A stretch of 64,000 nt of DNA, taken from contig NZ_CP036319.1 of assembly GCF_007752935.1 (NCBI RefSeq), forward strand, positions 4,626,001 to 4,690,000, in the 5' to 3' direction. The stretch comes from Crateriforma conspicua (lineage in GTDB: Bacteria > Planctomycetota > Planctomycetia > Pirellulales > Pirellulaceae). Made by a program: the position numbers and the translations under genes. The notes under the pieces were generated by a model, which made no database searches, was not told where the DNA came from, and worked only from the letters and a program-made list of their open reading frames with translations. The stretch's first letter is position 1; each line of letters opens with the position of its first letter. Shown one piece after another: positions 57,401-64,000 of this stretch.

Positions 57401-60256
57401 CGTCGGGACGCCTCCGCCCGGATTCGGACCGTCATCGGTGTACGTGTGACTGATGCCACTGAAGCTGGTCACTCCGGCGGCGAGATTGACCACTTGCAAC
57501 GGTGAACCGTCACCCCAATCGATCACCACATCGTAGATGTCCGCCGTGCCGGGATCGGTAAAACTGCCCGACAACTCGGTGCTGCCGTTTTCTAGGATGT
57601 TGTCATCGCTAAGCGACAGGGTCAAACCGCTAGGAGCAACGTTGTCAATCGTCAACGTGGTGGTAGCGGCATCGGCGCCAGCGGTTGAGTTCTGCGTTGA
57701 GAAAATGAGTGCATTCCCAACCGTGCCGCCGGGCGTGTAGATGGAGACGTCCATTGCCAGACTGCTGCTCGACGGAACACCCGACGTGTAAAAAGGCGAT
57801 CCATTCCTGAAGTACCTGATGATCGTTCCCGTGCGCTCGACCCGGAATACGTCACCGACCGCGTAGCCGCCGAAAGTTCCGCGGTCGACCCCATTGTCGT
57901 AGACTGCGAACGAACCGTTGTTCCTGAGGTAAACGGCATAGTCGAGTGACGTGAAATCGCGATCAGTATTCGCATCCGAGAGCCCAAACATACGATAGGT
58001 ATTTGTTTCAAGGGCTGTTGCCTGCACATACCCATCAGTTCCGGCTGGGATCGACAAAGTTGAAGCTGCATCCGCATTCCAGCTGTTGTCTCCGCCCGTC
58101 TTGGTAATCGTGTTGCTCGATATCGAAACGTTGACCGGATTTGTCCAATTAACGGACTGAACACCACCCGAGCCAGCCCCGCCACCCGCACCACCGGCGA
58201 CGTAGCGAAGCGCATTAGCCATCAGCAGATCGCCATCGGTTGAGGGATTCCAAGCGCCGGAGAGCGAGTCCGACGACGGTGGGAAAAAGTTGAGCAATGC
58301 GATCTGCCCGGCCTGCGTTGTTTTCTCTGCAACCAAAGGCTGACCGTTACTCCAACTTGCGATCAGGCTGGTTCCAGAGGTCAACGAACCCGTGCCGCGA
58401 TAGCTGCTAGAACCACCGGAGAATGTCGACACTCCCGCCATAATCGGATGGCCGGGATCGGCTATGTTGCCGAGCGTCAACGATCCTCCCGAAACATTTC
58501 CGCTCTGCGTTATTGGGTGATATCCGCCGGACTGCCATCGGCCCTGGGGGACTAAGCCGCTACCACTAGACGTCGCGAATGTTTGCACCACGACACCGCC
58601 GCCGCTGTCCACATAGTCGGCCAATGTGTTCCCTAACGCGACCGAGTCGCTAAATGCGTAGTTGCTCCAAACGAGAACACTGTCAAAGTTTTGTAGCGTC
58701 GACAGACTCGGTGTGGTCGACCGAACATCAAACGTCATGATTGAATCGAAGACACCCAGGTTGTTGAGTTTCGACTCGACCTCCGCCGCCCAACTTGGGA
58801 CGTCGGCGTAGAGTAAGGCGACATCCAACGGGTCGGCGTTGCCGCCACCCGGATCGGTGACACGGACGGTGACGTTGCCGGAGAAAGGACCGTCATTGAT
58901 GCCGAGAGCGACAAGTTGAGACCAGCTCAGCGTTACGTTTTCGCCGCTTACGTTCTCGTCGAAATCGCCGTCACCGTCGACGTCCCATTCATACGTAGCA
59001 TTGGGCCCAGCTATGGAACCACTTACGTCCAGCGTCAGCGAATCGCCTTCATCAATCGTGTAAGGACCATTGGCGTCGGCCTCAACGACATCGGCCCCTA
59101 TTTCAACGGCACCGACATCGACGATTCCATTGACAATCCTCGATCTGATGCCACGTTGGTCGGTCGACAATCCGACATTGATGGCTTCCAAGTTAGCCCC
59201 AGCATCGATAGCGGAACTTCCAACCTGTGGAAGCCGCGTCGGCGTTGGACCGCCGTTATCCTGCAGTGGTCCGAGCAACGGATCGATGCCCACCTGATTT
59301 CCGTTGACACCGTTTGAAAGCCCGCCCGACGAAGCCGGATCGCCGATAATGTTGTGGCTGCTCGACGGATCGAAAGAAGTGTTCCCGAAAGACGTTCCTA
59401 GATCGCTCGGCGCACCGGATGGGTCCGTGTTATTCGCGACAATCGTGTTGTGAAGTAGAAAATTTCCTGTCGAGTTACTCGCACCGCCGCCACCAAAATT
59501 CGCGACGTTTTCAGTGATGGTCGAGTTGATGACGGTTGTGGGTGCGTTGCTGAAAATTCCTCCGCCCGAGCCGGCAGCCGTGTTTGAATGAATCGTTGAA
59601 TTGAGAATCTGAACATCATTTGTGTTGCAGCAAACGTGAATGGCTGCGCCCTGTGAACTGGTCGCATTTTCTGTAAAGGTGCTCCCAATAATCTCAATGG
59701 TCGACGATTGACCCACAACACGCACCGCACCGCCATTGACGCCCTGGTTATTCGTAAAAAGGCTGTCGCTGATTTTCAGATCGATCCCGTCAGCGTCCGC
59801 ATTGATTGCTCCCAGGGACCCTGACGCGCTACCAGTGATGTGAAGACCGTCGATGTCAACGCTGATGCCGATGCTCGAGATGTTGAATACGGCCGAGTTT
59901 CCAAGGCCGGATACCGTGAGTCGGTCGGCGCCGAGCCCGCGAACTTCAAGATCGTCCGCGATTTGAATCTCGGGTCCGCTCAGTCCGATCGACTGACCGC
60001 TGAGGGACGAGTCGAATTCGATGATGTCCGGCCCGGCTGACGAGTTCGAGTCGAGAACCGCTTGACGAAGGCTTCCGGCTCCAACGTCCGCCGTGTTCGT
60101 GACACTGAAAACCGCGAGCAACCGGCGACTTTCCAGTGACTCCACCAGCATTCGACGCCTTCTGGTGGCTGCGGTGCGTCGTCGCTGCCGTGATGGCTTT
60201 TGCTGCGATGCTGAAAACCAAGATGAACGGCGGTTACTGCGTTGGAAGCGGGACAT
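51413..60256 (-). CDS. Giant exported multidomain surface protein (beta-helix, PKD, cadherin-like repeats, hemolysin-type Ca-binding end)
   Basis: The protein has about 2947 residues from the ATG at 60256. The N-terminus is basic and carries LESRRLLA (residues 41-48), a motif common in planctomycete exported proteins. A parallel beta-helix, PMP-like part follows at ~50-385, with several Asn/Gly-rich repeats such as [14 protein letters not shown] domain lies near 390-470. A Rossmann-like, ThuA/GATase-type segment ([15 protein letters not shown]) follows, then PKD repeats and a propeller-like DUF4394-type part (~1110-1260). Cadherin-like domains come next, five of them near-identical at the DNA level. 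The end has three SDGG tracts and hemolysin-type repeats ([15 protein letters not shown]). It is probably a cell-surface or secreted adhesin-like protein; no enzyme motif is evident. Confidence 0.88.
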   Translation of the reverse strand: MSRFQRSNRRSSWFSASQQKPSRQRRRTAATRRRRMLVESLESRRLLAVFSVTNTADVGAGSLRQAVLDSNSSAGPDIIEFDSSLSGQSIGLSGPEIQIADDLEVRGLGADRLTVSGLGNSAVFNISSIGISVDIDGLHITGSASGSLGAINADADGIDLKISDSLFTNNQGVNGGAVRVVGQSSTIEIIGSTFTENATSSQGAAIHVCCNTNDVQILNSTIHSNTAAGSGGGIFSNAPTTVINSTITENVANFGGGGASNSTGNFLLHNTIVANNTDPSGAPSDLGTSFGNTSFDPSSSHNIIGDPASSGGLSNGVNGNQVGIDPLLGPLQDNGGPTPTRLPQVGSSAIDAGANLEAINVGLSTDQRGIRSRIVNGIVDVGAVEIGADVVEADANGPYTIDEGDSLTLDVSGSIAGPNATYEWDVDGDGDFDENVSGENVTLSWSQLVALGINDGPFSGNVTVRVTDPGGGNADPLDVALLYADVPSWAAEVESKLNNLGVFDSIMTFDVRSTTPSLSTLQNFDSVLVWSNYAFSDSVALGNTLADYVDSGGGVVVQTFATSSGSGLVPQGRWQSGGYHPITQSGNVSGGSLTLGNIADPGHPIMAGVSTFSGGSSSYRGTGSLTSGTSLIASWSNGQPLVAEKTTQAGQIALLNFFPPSSDSLSGAWNPSTDGDLLMANALRYVAGGAGGGAGSGGVQSVNWTNPVNVSISSNTITKTGGDNSWNADAASTLSIPAGTDGYVQATALETNTYRMFGLSDANTDRDFTSLDYAVYLRNNGSFAVYDNGVDRGTFGGYAVGDVFRVERTGTIIRYFRNGSPFYTSGVPSSSSLAMDVSIYTPGGTVGNALIFSTQNSTAGADAATTTLTIDNVAPSGLTLSLSDDNILENGSTELSGSFTDPGTADIYDVVIDWGDGSPLQVVNLAAGVTSFSGISHTYTDDGPNPGGGVPTHDYDIVVTVADDDQPSLIDSSVATVTVNNLPPSVAAVAVTPGSIDENGTVVLSGTISDDGPNDIFTIGVNWGDGNTDSIELTTPLPSGVTYNAVTGQFTIEHQYLDDGDSPGNGTASDSYILNVIVQDDDGGLVNGSSTSLLPQIFTTHQGSRLGAINPDNGTGNDIGAFGIGGTFGNAFDLDGTLYATLNSNMLGAVDINSGTATAIGSLPENMYAIEIDSNGAMYGLALSGRLYGINKSTGAGTLIGDTGITSTMDIAFDSSDNLYATVNNQIWLVDTSNAVATSLGAYSGVQSGSVMGLMFDATDRLFATNYIPGAELYEVDLGTLNTTIVGETGLNQPHGGDIPFSSLVALVNNVSPTFDAPISDATLLPSEAGGYGVTVDFTDPGTLDVHTVTVNWGDGSFGPTFEQVFEVSPNGQRSFELNHTYTSEGIFIVTVVLEDDDLGTATETFEVSVNLNDPPTAGDGHVTTLEDTTYTFAAGDFNFDDPDAGDTLQAVKFTSLPALGSLYLDLNDNNVNDGESLASGDTVSISDIDAGRLGFEPFSHESGSPYATFDFQVNDGEEFSVLDYTMTVNVTPVVDAPTLNVDDSVGNEDTAIPLTIDPQLIDTDGSEMLTVTVSGIPDGAVLSDGVNLFTATASSDSVEISAWSRSNLTITPPLHSDGEIQLQVAATATESASTSSNNVTIFPTDPLGGNCIPLGESVAFGPFSGWVYQNIPAFNASPGDILAFDMHVPNDVPVQYDIELVPTTVNGGDAPDGPYTKVISNTQTATSPLGDSIEGNFELEFTFESAFSFAGGGLIIRFSNPGGAFASDSSCNGTAVYGNSSDPSGYFVKQFFSDDDGLPTYTRERNRVIGAFEVRSSGDSATTIAMIDVQVDAVADAPTLSVNNSVVTNEDTAVNLGISSALVDTDGSESLTVSVSGAPAGVTLSDGSNTVVSTGSAIDVTGWSLGDITILPPLHDDGEFQLSVTATSTETAPTSTDTTVASLSANTIATIAVQVDAVADAPTLSVNNSVVTNEDTAVNLGISSALVDTDGSESLTVSVSGAPAGVTLSDGSNTVVSTGSAIDVTGWSLGDITILPPLHDDGEFQLSVTATSTETAPTSTDTTVASLSANTIATIAVQVDAVADAPTLSVNNSVVTNEDTAVNLGISSALVDTDGSESLTVSVSGAPAGATLSDGSNTVVSTGSAIDVTGWSLGDITILPPLHDDGEFQLSVTATSTETAPTSTDTTVASLSANTIATIAVQVDAVADAPTLSVNNSVVTNEDTAVNLGISSALVDTDGSESLTVSVSGAPAGVTLSDGSNTVVSTGSAIDVTGWSLGDITILPPLHDDGEFQLSVTATSTETAPTSTDTTVASLSANTIATIAVQVDAVADAPTLSVNNSVVTNEDTAVNLGISSALVDTDGSESLTVSVSGAPAGATLSDGSNTVVSTGSAIDVTGWSLGDITILPPLHDDGEFQLSVTATSTETAPTSTDTTVASLSANTIATIDVQVDAVADGPSLSVVPTASGTENVPIPLTIASSLVDTDGSESLLIYVSGVLVGSLLNNGTDNGGGNWTLTPAELSGLSILVPDDASFTLTVTAMSTESAPTSSDPTVAVLTADTVSTIDVSVANSDPILTVDPITFGTQSNKATPDDALTISGSFTDPSPVDSHTVIIDWGEIADDASNSADDRSVIEIAAGDPREFAADHVYATGGIFTVTVTVVDDDGGSDSDSSTEMWVSGVRVDPNTDQLQIIGSSGKDIVSARLIGGGSDGGSDGGSDGGDDGPGNEPRVKVIANLNLQGSDGGSDGGSDGGSDGGADIFYFDPADIQTVHIVLCEGNDHASLNGGSDGGSDGGSDGGGDAWYESSLIEGNGGNDKLTGGAGRDIILGGSGKDKLDGGDGNDVLSGGTGRDSLYGRDGLDILIGGDDKDKLKGGRDNDLLIGGLASNSEDIAALDAALTDWAADQSTAPSSLGLLSDDGDKDDMKGEKGVDLLIGFGNDKLKQ
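51849..52137 (-). repeat. SDGG-encoding 12-nt minisatellite tracts
   Basis: Three tracts encode runs of Gly-Ser-Asp-Gly (about 51849-51895, 51977-52026 and 52081-52135). Each is made of 12-nt units with synonymous variation. They fall between the last PKD-like part and the hemolysin-type repeats. Confidence 0.8.
52887..54746 (-). repeat. Five tandem 372-bp coding repeats (124 residues each)
   Basis: The junctions recur exactly 372 bp apart, at 52887, 53259, 53631, 54003 and 54375. Copies differ at only a few bases (for example GTCGCACC or GTCACACC, giving Ala or Val, and AGAGCA or AGCGCA). The unit is a cadherin-like domain ([18 protein letters not shown] and [10 protein letters not shown]...). 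More diverged relatives flank the array at 52500-52886 and 54747-55690. Confidence 0.95.
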
Positions 60257-60607
60257 CGTCACTCCTTGCTCGGACAGATGATGGTGGATCGGCCGCGGCC
60301 TGCGGCGACGGGCGGGTCAAGGCCGACAACGTGGGGGGAATGCGACTTCATTCGCACACCCCACCGGGGTGGTTACAGCAAACCTAACACAGCCCGATTG
60401 GGGGTGCAACAATCTTAATCGTGGGGGAAGCAAAGCGATTCTGAGAGGCCCGCCGCCAATCAGCCGCCATCACGATTCAAATGGGGAATGCGACTTCCTC
60501 CGGCCACGCGCGACCTCTACCGGGCACACGCGACATCGGGCGGCACGATCGAAAACACCGTCCGTTGCACCTAGATTTCGCTGGCCTAATTTGCACCACG
60601 TTGGCGT
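60257..60607. other. Upstream region of the giant surface-protein gene
   Basis: It contains two related short stretches, GGGAATGCGACTTC, near 60336 and 60484. No coding region or terminator is evident. Confidence 0.4.
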
Positions 60608-61258
60608 CTACAGAGGCCCGGTGTCTGGCTGCAGCTCCACAAACACACCGATCTGGTCGCCCGGCGGCGGCCGGTCCTCGTACAGCATCAGACCACCTTC
60701 CCCAGCGAGCCAGCGTCGGTCGATTAAACGCAGCGGCCGGTCCACGTCATGAGAACTGGCCTGGCGACCGACGCCTTGGCTGAGCACTTTGTGCGCGCCC
60801 TGGAACACATCAACGTGCTCCTGTGGCAAGGACGTCGCTAAACGGTTCGTCCGGTCACCGGAACGGACGATCACCGCGATTTTCCACTGCTGGTCTTTCG
60901 GATCGGGAGCGATTTCCACATTGATCACCGACTCGCCCGGCGAAACCGGCATCGCGGCATACCACCGCGGTCCCGCCGTCCCTTCGGGCCACACCGTGCT
61001 ATAGGCCAGCCGATAGGCACGATCGTCTGGCGTGGAATTTGGGATCCGCACGCGCAACCGATAGGTCAACGGTCGGTACGTGGGAATGGTGATGGCGGCC
61101 AGCTCGTTATCGAATCGACGCGGCAGGTAGCCGACCTCCTGTCGCAGTTCCTCGAGCTCTGCCCGCAACTGCGATAGCCGCGTCGCGTAGCCGGTGACGC
61201 CGATCAATAAGGCCACGATCGTCACCAGGCCGATCAACTCACGCAAACTGATTCGCAT
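60608..61258 (-). CDS. Membrane-anchored coiled-coil protein of unknown function
   Basis: The 216-residue protein (ATG 61258) has an N-terminal membrane segment (LIGLVTIVALLIGVTGYA) and then a short coiled coil (RLSQLRAELEELRQEV). The remainder is beta-rich, without a known motif. Proteins with this layout are frequent in planctomycetes and their role is unknown. It lies 46 nt after the AEC transporter gene on the same strand and may be co-transcribed. Confidence 0.75.
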   Translation of the reverse strand: MRISLRELIGLVTIVALLIGVTGYATRLSQLRAELEELRQEVGYLPRRFDNELAAITIPTYRPLTYRLRVRIPNSTPDDRAYRLAYSTVWPEGTAGPRWYAAMPVSPGESVINVEIAPDPKDQQWKIAVIVRSGDRTNRLATSLPQEHVDVFQGAHKVLSQGVGRQASSHDVDRPLRLIDRRWLAGEGGLMLYEDRPPPGDQIGVFVELQPDTGPL

Positions 61259-61304
61259 CAACGCTCGTCCCCCATCCGCCTGACACCTTTTCCCTTACCT
61301 TCGT

Positions 61305-62270
61305 TCAGACCCCTAACCACCATTTCCCGACGGCCAGCCAAAACGGCACCATGACGATGCCGAAGATCGACGTCGACAGGATGACCCGCATCGACGTCAC
61401 CGTGTCACGATCATAAAGCCGGACGAGGACGATCGGGAAAATGGCCGCCGGCATCGCCGCTTGCAGCATCAAGACCTGCTGCATTTGAACCGTCCGGGCC
61501 AGAAACGTGGCCACGGCAAGAATCGCCACCGGCATGACCAGCTGTCGAAAACCGACCGCACAAACGATCGTGCGGATCGCTCCGCCCCAGTCGGCGTCTT
61601 TCAAAAAGTCGATGATCAGGGCCCCCGAAAGCATCAGCCCCAGCGGCACCGAACAACTGCCCAGCTTTTCAGTCGCCAACAAGATCGGCTGAGGCACAAA
61701 GTCGACCCAACCGGTCCGCTTCAATGTCATCGCGATCACCACCGCGACAAGCGGCGGGCTGATCAGCGATCGCCACCATTGGCGTTGCTGCCCGCGGCCA
61801 CCGCTGATGATCGCCACCCCGACGCTCCACAGGGCCAAATCCACGCCGACGTTGTGCAGGATCAGATCGACCATGGCGTCGGGATAAAAGCGTTCGGCCA
61901 GCGGCAGCGGGATGTAGCCGTAATTACAGATGCCTACGCCCAGTGCGAACGCGCTGCGGCTGGACGCGTCTTTCAGCCCCATCCATCCGCCCAACAGACG
62001 TGCCAGCCCCAAGCCCAACAAGAATCCGATGACGGTGATCGTGAATCCGAACAGCGGCGGTGTCCACGCATCCAACAAAGATGCGATCCGGTCGCCACTC
62101 AAAATGCGGTCGAAAAACAAAGCCGGCAGCAACACCTTGGCCGTCAAATTGGCCAACGAGCGGTCCGCGTTGGGCGTCAACCAGCCGGCACGGCGACACG
62201 AGGCTCCCAAGGCGACGACCAGAAAGACGCCCAACACGCTCATGAAAATCTGGTACGTGTCGGCAATCAT
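61305..62270 (-). CDS. AEC (auxin efflux carrier) family transporter
   Basis: The 321-residue protein has about ten hydrophobic segments in two halves, with the family features NLTAKVLLPALFFDRIL and CNYGYIPLPLAERF. AEC proteins carry carboxylates such as malate or malonate, or auxin in plants; the substrate here is not defined. ATG 62270 gives a normal N-terminus (MIADTYQIFMSVLG); an open extension to 62315 is less likely. Confidence 0.88.
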   Translation of the reverse strand: MIADTYQIFMSVLGVFLVVALGASCRRAGWLTPNADRSLANLTAKVLLPALFFDRILSGDRIASLLDAWTPPLFGFTITVIGFLLGLGLARLLGGWMGLKDASSRSAFALGVGICNYGYIPLPLAERFYPDAMVDLILHNVGVDLALWSVGVAIISGGRGQQRQWWRSLISPPLVAVVIAMTLKRTGWVDFVPQPILLATEKLGSCSVPLGLMLSGALIIDFLKDADWGGAIRTIVCAVGFRQLVMPVAILAVATFLARTVQMQQVLMLQAAMPAAIFPIVLVRLYDRDTVTSMRVILSTSIFGIVMVPFWLAVGKWWLGV

Positions 62271-62847
62271 CAAACGAGGTTCATCAATGCGGGGGCAGGG
62301 GCGGCCGTGGGACAACCAAACAACCTGAAAACACGGAGGCCGATCGACGATTCAATCACCAGATCGGCCGCGGCGACACACCGTCACCCAAGACCGCTCG
62401 ACTGACAAGCGGTCGACGCTTTACGCCCGTTTTCGGCCCTTGGATGCCCGGTGGACGGCATTCAAATCGGCTTGTCCGACGCGGATGACCGCCGGGACCG
62501 GTCGACCGTGCGGACTCGCGGTGGCGCTGGCCTCGCCCCCCTCGGTTTCGGCCAATCGCCGCCGGAAAAACCGGCACCACCGATGACGGGATCTTCTGCG
62601 CCGACCTGAAGTGCGGCTTTGACTGGCCCGCCGGCCGCAATAGAATGGGGGCGTGTGACGAAAACGACGTCACGCATAGCCCCCGACACAACGGTTCTGG
62701 AGGTGTTCGCGACGGGCCCGGCGCAGTTCTTCTGTGTTCGGGTGGCTGCCGATCGACCTACCCGCTTTCGCCGGTCGTGAGCGAGGGGATGGCTCTCTTG
62801 ATTGAAGCTTCCTGCGCCACCTTAATTTTCACAGAGGCGAAAAACAG
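62271..62847. other. Intergenic region upstream of the Tat genes
   Basis: It has a promoter-like pair at 62619-62646 and a ~190-nt leader before tatA. Short frames on both strands carry no known domain. Confidence 0.45.
62619..62646 (+). promoter_or_regulatory. Putative sigma-70-type promoter of the tatA operon
   Basis: TTGACT, a 16-nt spacer and TAGAAT, in the right direction. The match is good, with the spacer one base short of the ideal. Transcription would start about 195 nt before the tatA ATG. Confidence 0.5.
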
Positions 62848-63075
62848 ATGTTTGATTTTGTGCACCAGGGAATCTCCCTGGCTTTCATGGGCATGCCGGG
62901 CGGCAGCGAACTGTTCATCATTTTGCTGATCATCCTGGTCCTTTTCGGCGGTGCGAAGCTGCCCAGCCTGATGCGAAACCTTGGCCGCAGCGCCAACGAA
63001 TTCAAAAAGGGCATGAGCGAAACGGCCGAGGACGACGGCGAAGCGGGAACCGACAATTCGGCCGAGAAAGCCTGA
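62848..63075 (+). CDS. tatA: Twin-arginine translocase subunit TatA/TatE
   Basis: The 75-residue protein has one membrane helix (ELFIILLIILVLFGGAKLP), the hinge FGGAKLPSL and an amphipathic helix (MRNLGRSANEFKKGM), then an acidic tail. TatA forms the pore-like assembly that carries folded proteins across the inner membrane. A GAGGCGA ribosome-binding site precedes the ATG. The next gene starts 1 nt after the stop. No tatC is in the window. Confidence 0.93.
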   Translation: MFDFVHQGISLAFMGMPGGSELFIILLIILVLFGGAKLPSLMRNLGRSANEFKKGMSETAEDDGEAGTDNSAEKA

Positions 63076-63076
63076 A

Positions 63077-63349
63077 ATGTTCGGTTTGAGCCCGTTTTCG
63101 CTGATCCTGATCGCGATCATTGCGATCATGTTGTTCGGCAGCGATTTGCCCGAAGTGGCACGCAAATTTGGGTCTCGGTATCGCGAATTCCGTCGTTCCA
63201 TCAATGACGTCCAGCAACAGTTCCGCGAAATTCAGCGGGAAACCAGCGACGCGTTGAAGGTCGACACGTCCGACGATCATCGCCGGGCCGAATTGGATGA
63301 CGAGGAAGAAGACGAACCGCAAGCACCTCGGTTCACGCCGCCCAGCTGA
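63077..63349 (+). CDS. TatA/TatB-like twin-arginine translocase protein
   Basis: The 90-residue protein has one membrane helix (PFSLILIAIIAIMLFGSDLP), the FGSDLPEVARKFG hinge and a longer charged helix (YREFRRSINDVQQQFREIQ). That length and the charged tail fit TatB better than TatA, but the two are hard to separate by sequence. It is coupled to tatA with a 1-nt gap. A strong terminator follows 45 nt after the stop. Confidence 0.85.
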   Translation: MFGLSPFSLILIAIIAIMLFGSDLPEVARKFGSRYREFRRSINDVQQQFREIQRETSDALKVDTSDDHRRAELDDEEEDEPQAPRFTPPS

Positions 63350-63393
63350 CACCTCGGTCGCCGCCCCGACGCCTCCCGATGGCCTGATCTGCC

Positions 63394-63438
63394 AAGCCGT
63401 CCGCCGATGCAACAGTCATCGGTGGACGGCTTTTTTCG
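63394..63438 (+). terminator. Rho-independent terminator of the tat genes
   Basis: A 16-bp stem (AAGCCGTCCGCCGATG with CATCGGTGGACGGCTT, one mismatch), a 7-nt loop and a run of six T. Confidence 0.92.
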
Positions 63439-63477
63439 TGCGCATCGCGATCTCGACACTTCGGAAACACCGGCAAA

Positions 63478-64000
63478 ATGACTGAAAACTCGCCGCTGAA
63501 TCCAAAACGCTCCTCATCGCGGGATGGTTCCGTCGTCATTCGGAGACAACGTCGATTCGGAAACAGGTTCGATTCGCTGGTGCGCATGGAACCGACGAAC
63601 GCTGGGTTTGACCGGGCGAAAGCCGAGCCGGGGGAACGCTGTGCACACGTCGGGCTTATATGCATGACGATGCAAGCGTTGGCGACACTCCCCGACGGCG
63701 GTCTCATCGCCGTTATGGCCAGAGACACATTACCGGCCCGTCACCACGTGTCCCCTTCGTCTCGGCGACAAACGCTGACTCCGCAGGACAGCCAGAGCGA
63801 CGGAAACTCGCGGGACAACCGCTGGGCGGCGTCCTGGATCTCGTTGGCCACACCGGCGCGGTGGAGCCTGAGGAAAGAAATCGGGCGAATAGCTGGAGCG
63901 ATGCGGGTCACCGCGACGAAGAACAGTCTCCATCGGCACGCTGCTGCGTGCCGGGCAGAAGGCGGAAAACACGGGAAAAAGCCCGTCGATACCGGGCCGA
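63478..64000 (+). other. Open frame running off the window end, coding status doubtful
   Basis: From the ATG at 63478 the frame stays open for 174 codons to the end of the window. The product is low-hydrophobic, rich in Arg, Ser and Ala, and shows no recognisable domain. The opposite strand has competing short frames. It could be the start of a gene or chance in GC-rich DNA; no ribosome-binding site is clear. The last ~35 bases hold a short GC-rich inverted repeat (CACGGGAAAAAGCCCGT). Confidence 0.2.

Noticed and set aside
62356..62691. Minus-strand frames upstream of the Tat genes
   Set aside because: They carry no domain and show amino-acid patterns typical of GC-rich noncoding DNA.
63560..63600. 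GGTTCGATTC-like sequence resembling a tRNA/tmRNA T-arm
   Set aside because: The flanking bases do not form a T-stem or acceptor stem, and no tag-peptide region is present.
63333..63972. Minus-strand frames after the Tat terminator
   Set aside because: They overlap the terminator or each other and show no domain.

Overview
The window reads as a chromosomal segment of a marine planctomycete of the Pirellulales type (Rhodopirellula, Rubripirellula or Stieleria-like). The support is family content: a DUF1559 pseudopilin-like protein, an exported giant protein with the N-terminal LESRRLLA motif, dockerin-like and PEP-CTERM secreted proteins, an Lgt with an inserted domain, a BRCT-MerR-TPR fusion, and a PUFA-synthase-like megasynthase. 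Base composition is moderately GC-rich throughout. I saw no insertion sequence, prophage, CRISPR array or rRNA operon.

Region 1 (1-13.2 kb, + strand) is a secondary-lipid or polyketide locus. It starts inside a megasynthase whose 5' end lies outside the window. The visible domain order is thioester-reductase-like SDR, KS, KS-like domain without its Cys (CLF-like), AT, ACP, ACP, KR, DH. It is followed by a Rieske oxygenase, a FabL-like enoyl reductase, a stand-alone condensation-type acyltransferase and a membrane-anchored unknown.

Region 2 (13.2-25.9 kb) holds the BRCT-MerR-TPR protein, the RNase P RNA gene, and a minus-strand set lgt, 2-hydroxyacid dehydrogenase, methyltransferase, type III PKS. 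It also holds a secreted unknown, an OprP-like porin, trpB2, a CLC channel with CBS domains, and tRNA-Lys.

Region 3 (26-35.3 kb) holds a large PQQ-propeller protein interrupted by a methyltransferase-like domain, then a 1.1 kb stretch without a convincing gene. After that comes a + strand cell-envelope set: lipoprotein, DUF1559 protein, repeat protein with dockerin-like end, and PEP-CTERM protein.

Region 4 (35.4-44.7 kb) is an aminoethylphosphonate catabolism island with two diverging arms. The minus arm is a class III aminotransferase-fold enzyme, an MFS-type transporter, phnX and phnW. The plus arm is a PbfA-like PLP enzyme, a second phosphonatase-like hydrolase and a phosphonate-type Fe-alcohol dehydrogenase. 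A cupin-type XRE regulator lies convergent to the plus arm. Together they would import aminoethylphosphonate or hydroxylated relatives, convert them to phosphonoacetaldehyde, and cleave or reduce it.

Region 5 (44.9-64 kb) holds tRNA-Ser, small secreted or unknown genes, a SprT-like metalloprotease, a heparinase II/III-like protein, a CrtI-like FAD oxidoreductase and a P-loop kinase. It also holds a 2.9-kresidue surface protein with five near-identical 372-bp repeats, an AEC transporter, and a TatA/TatB-type pair ending in a strong terminator.
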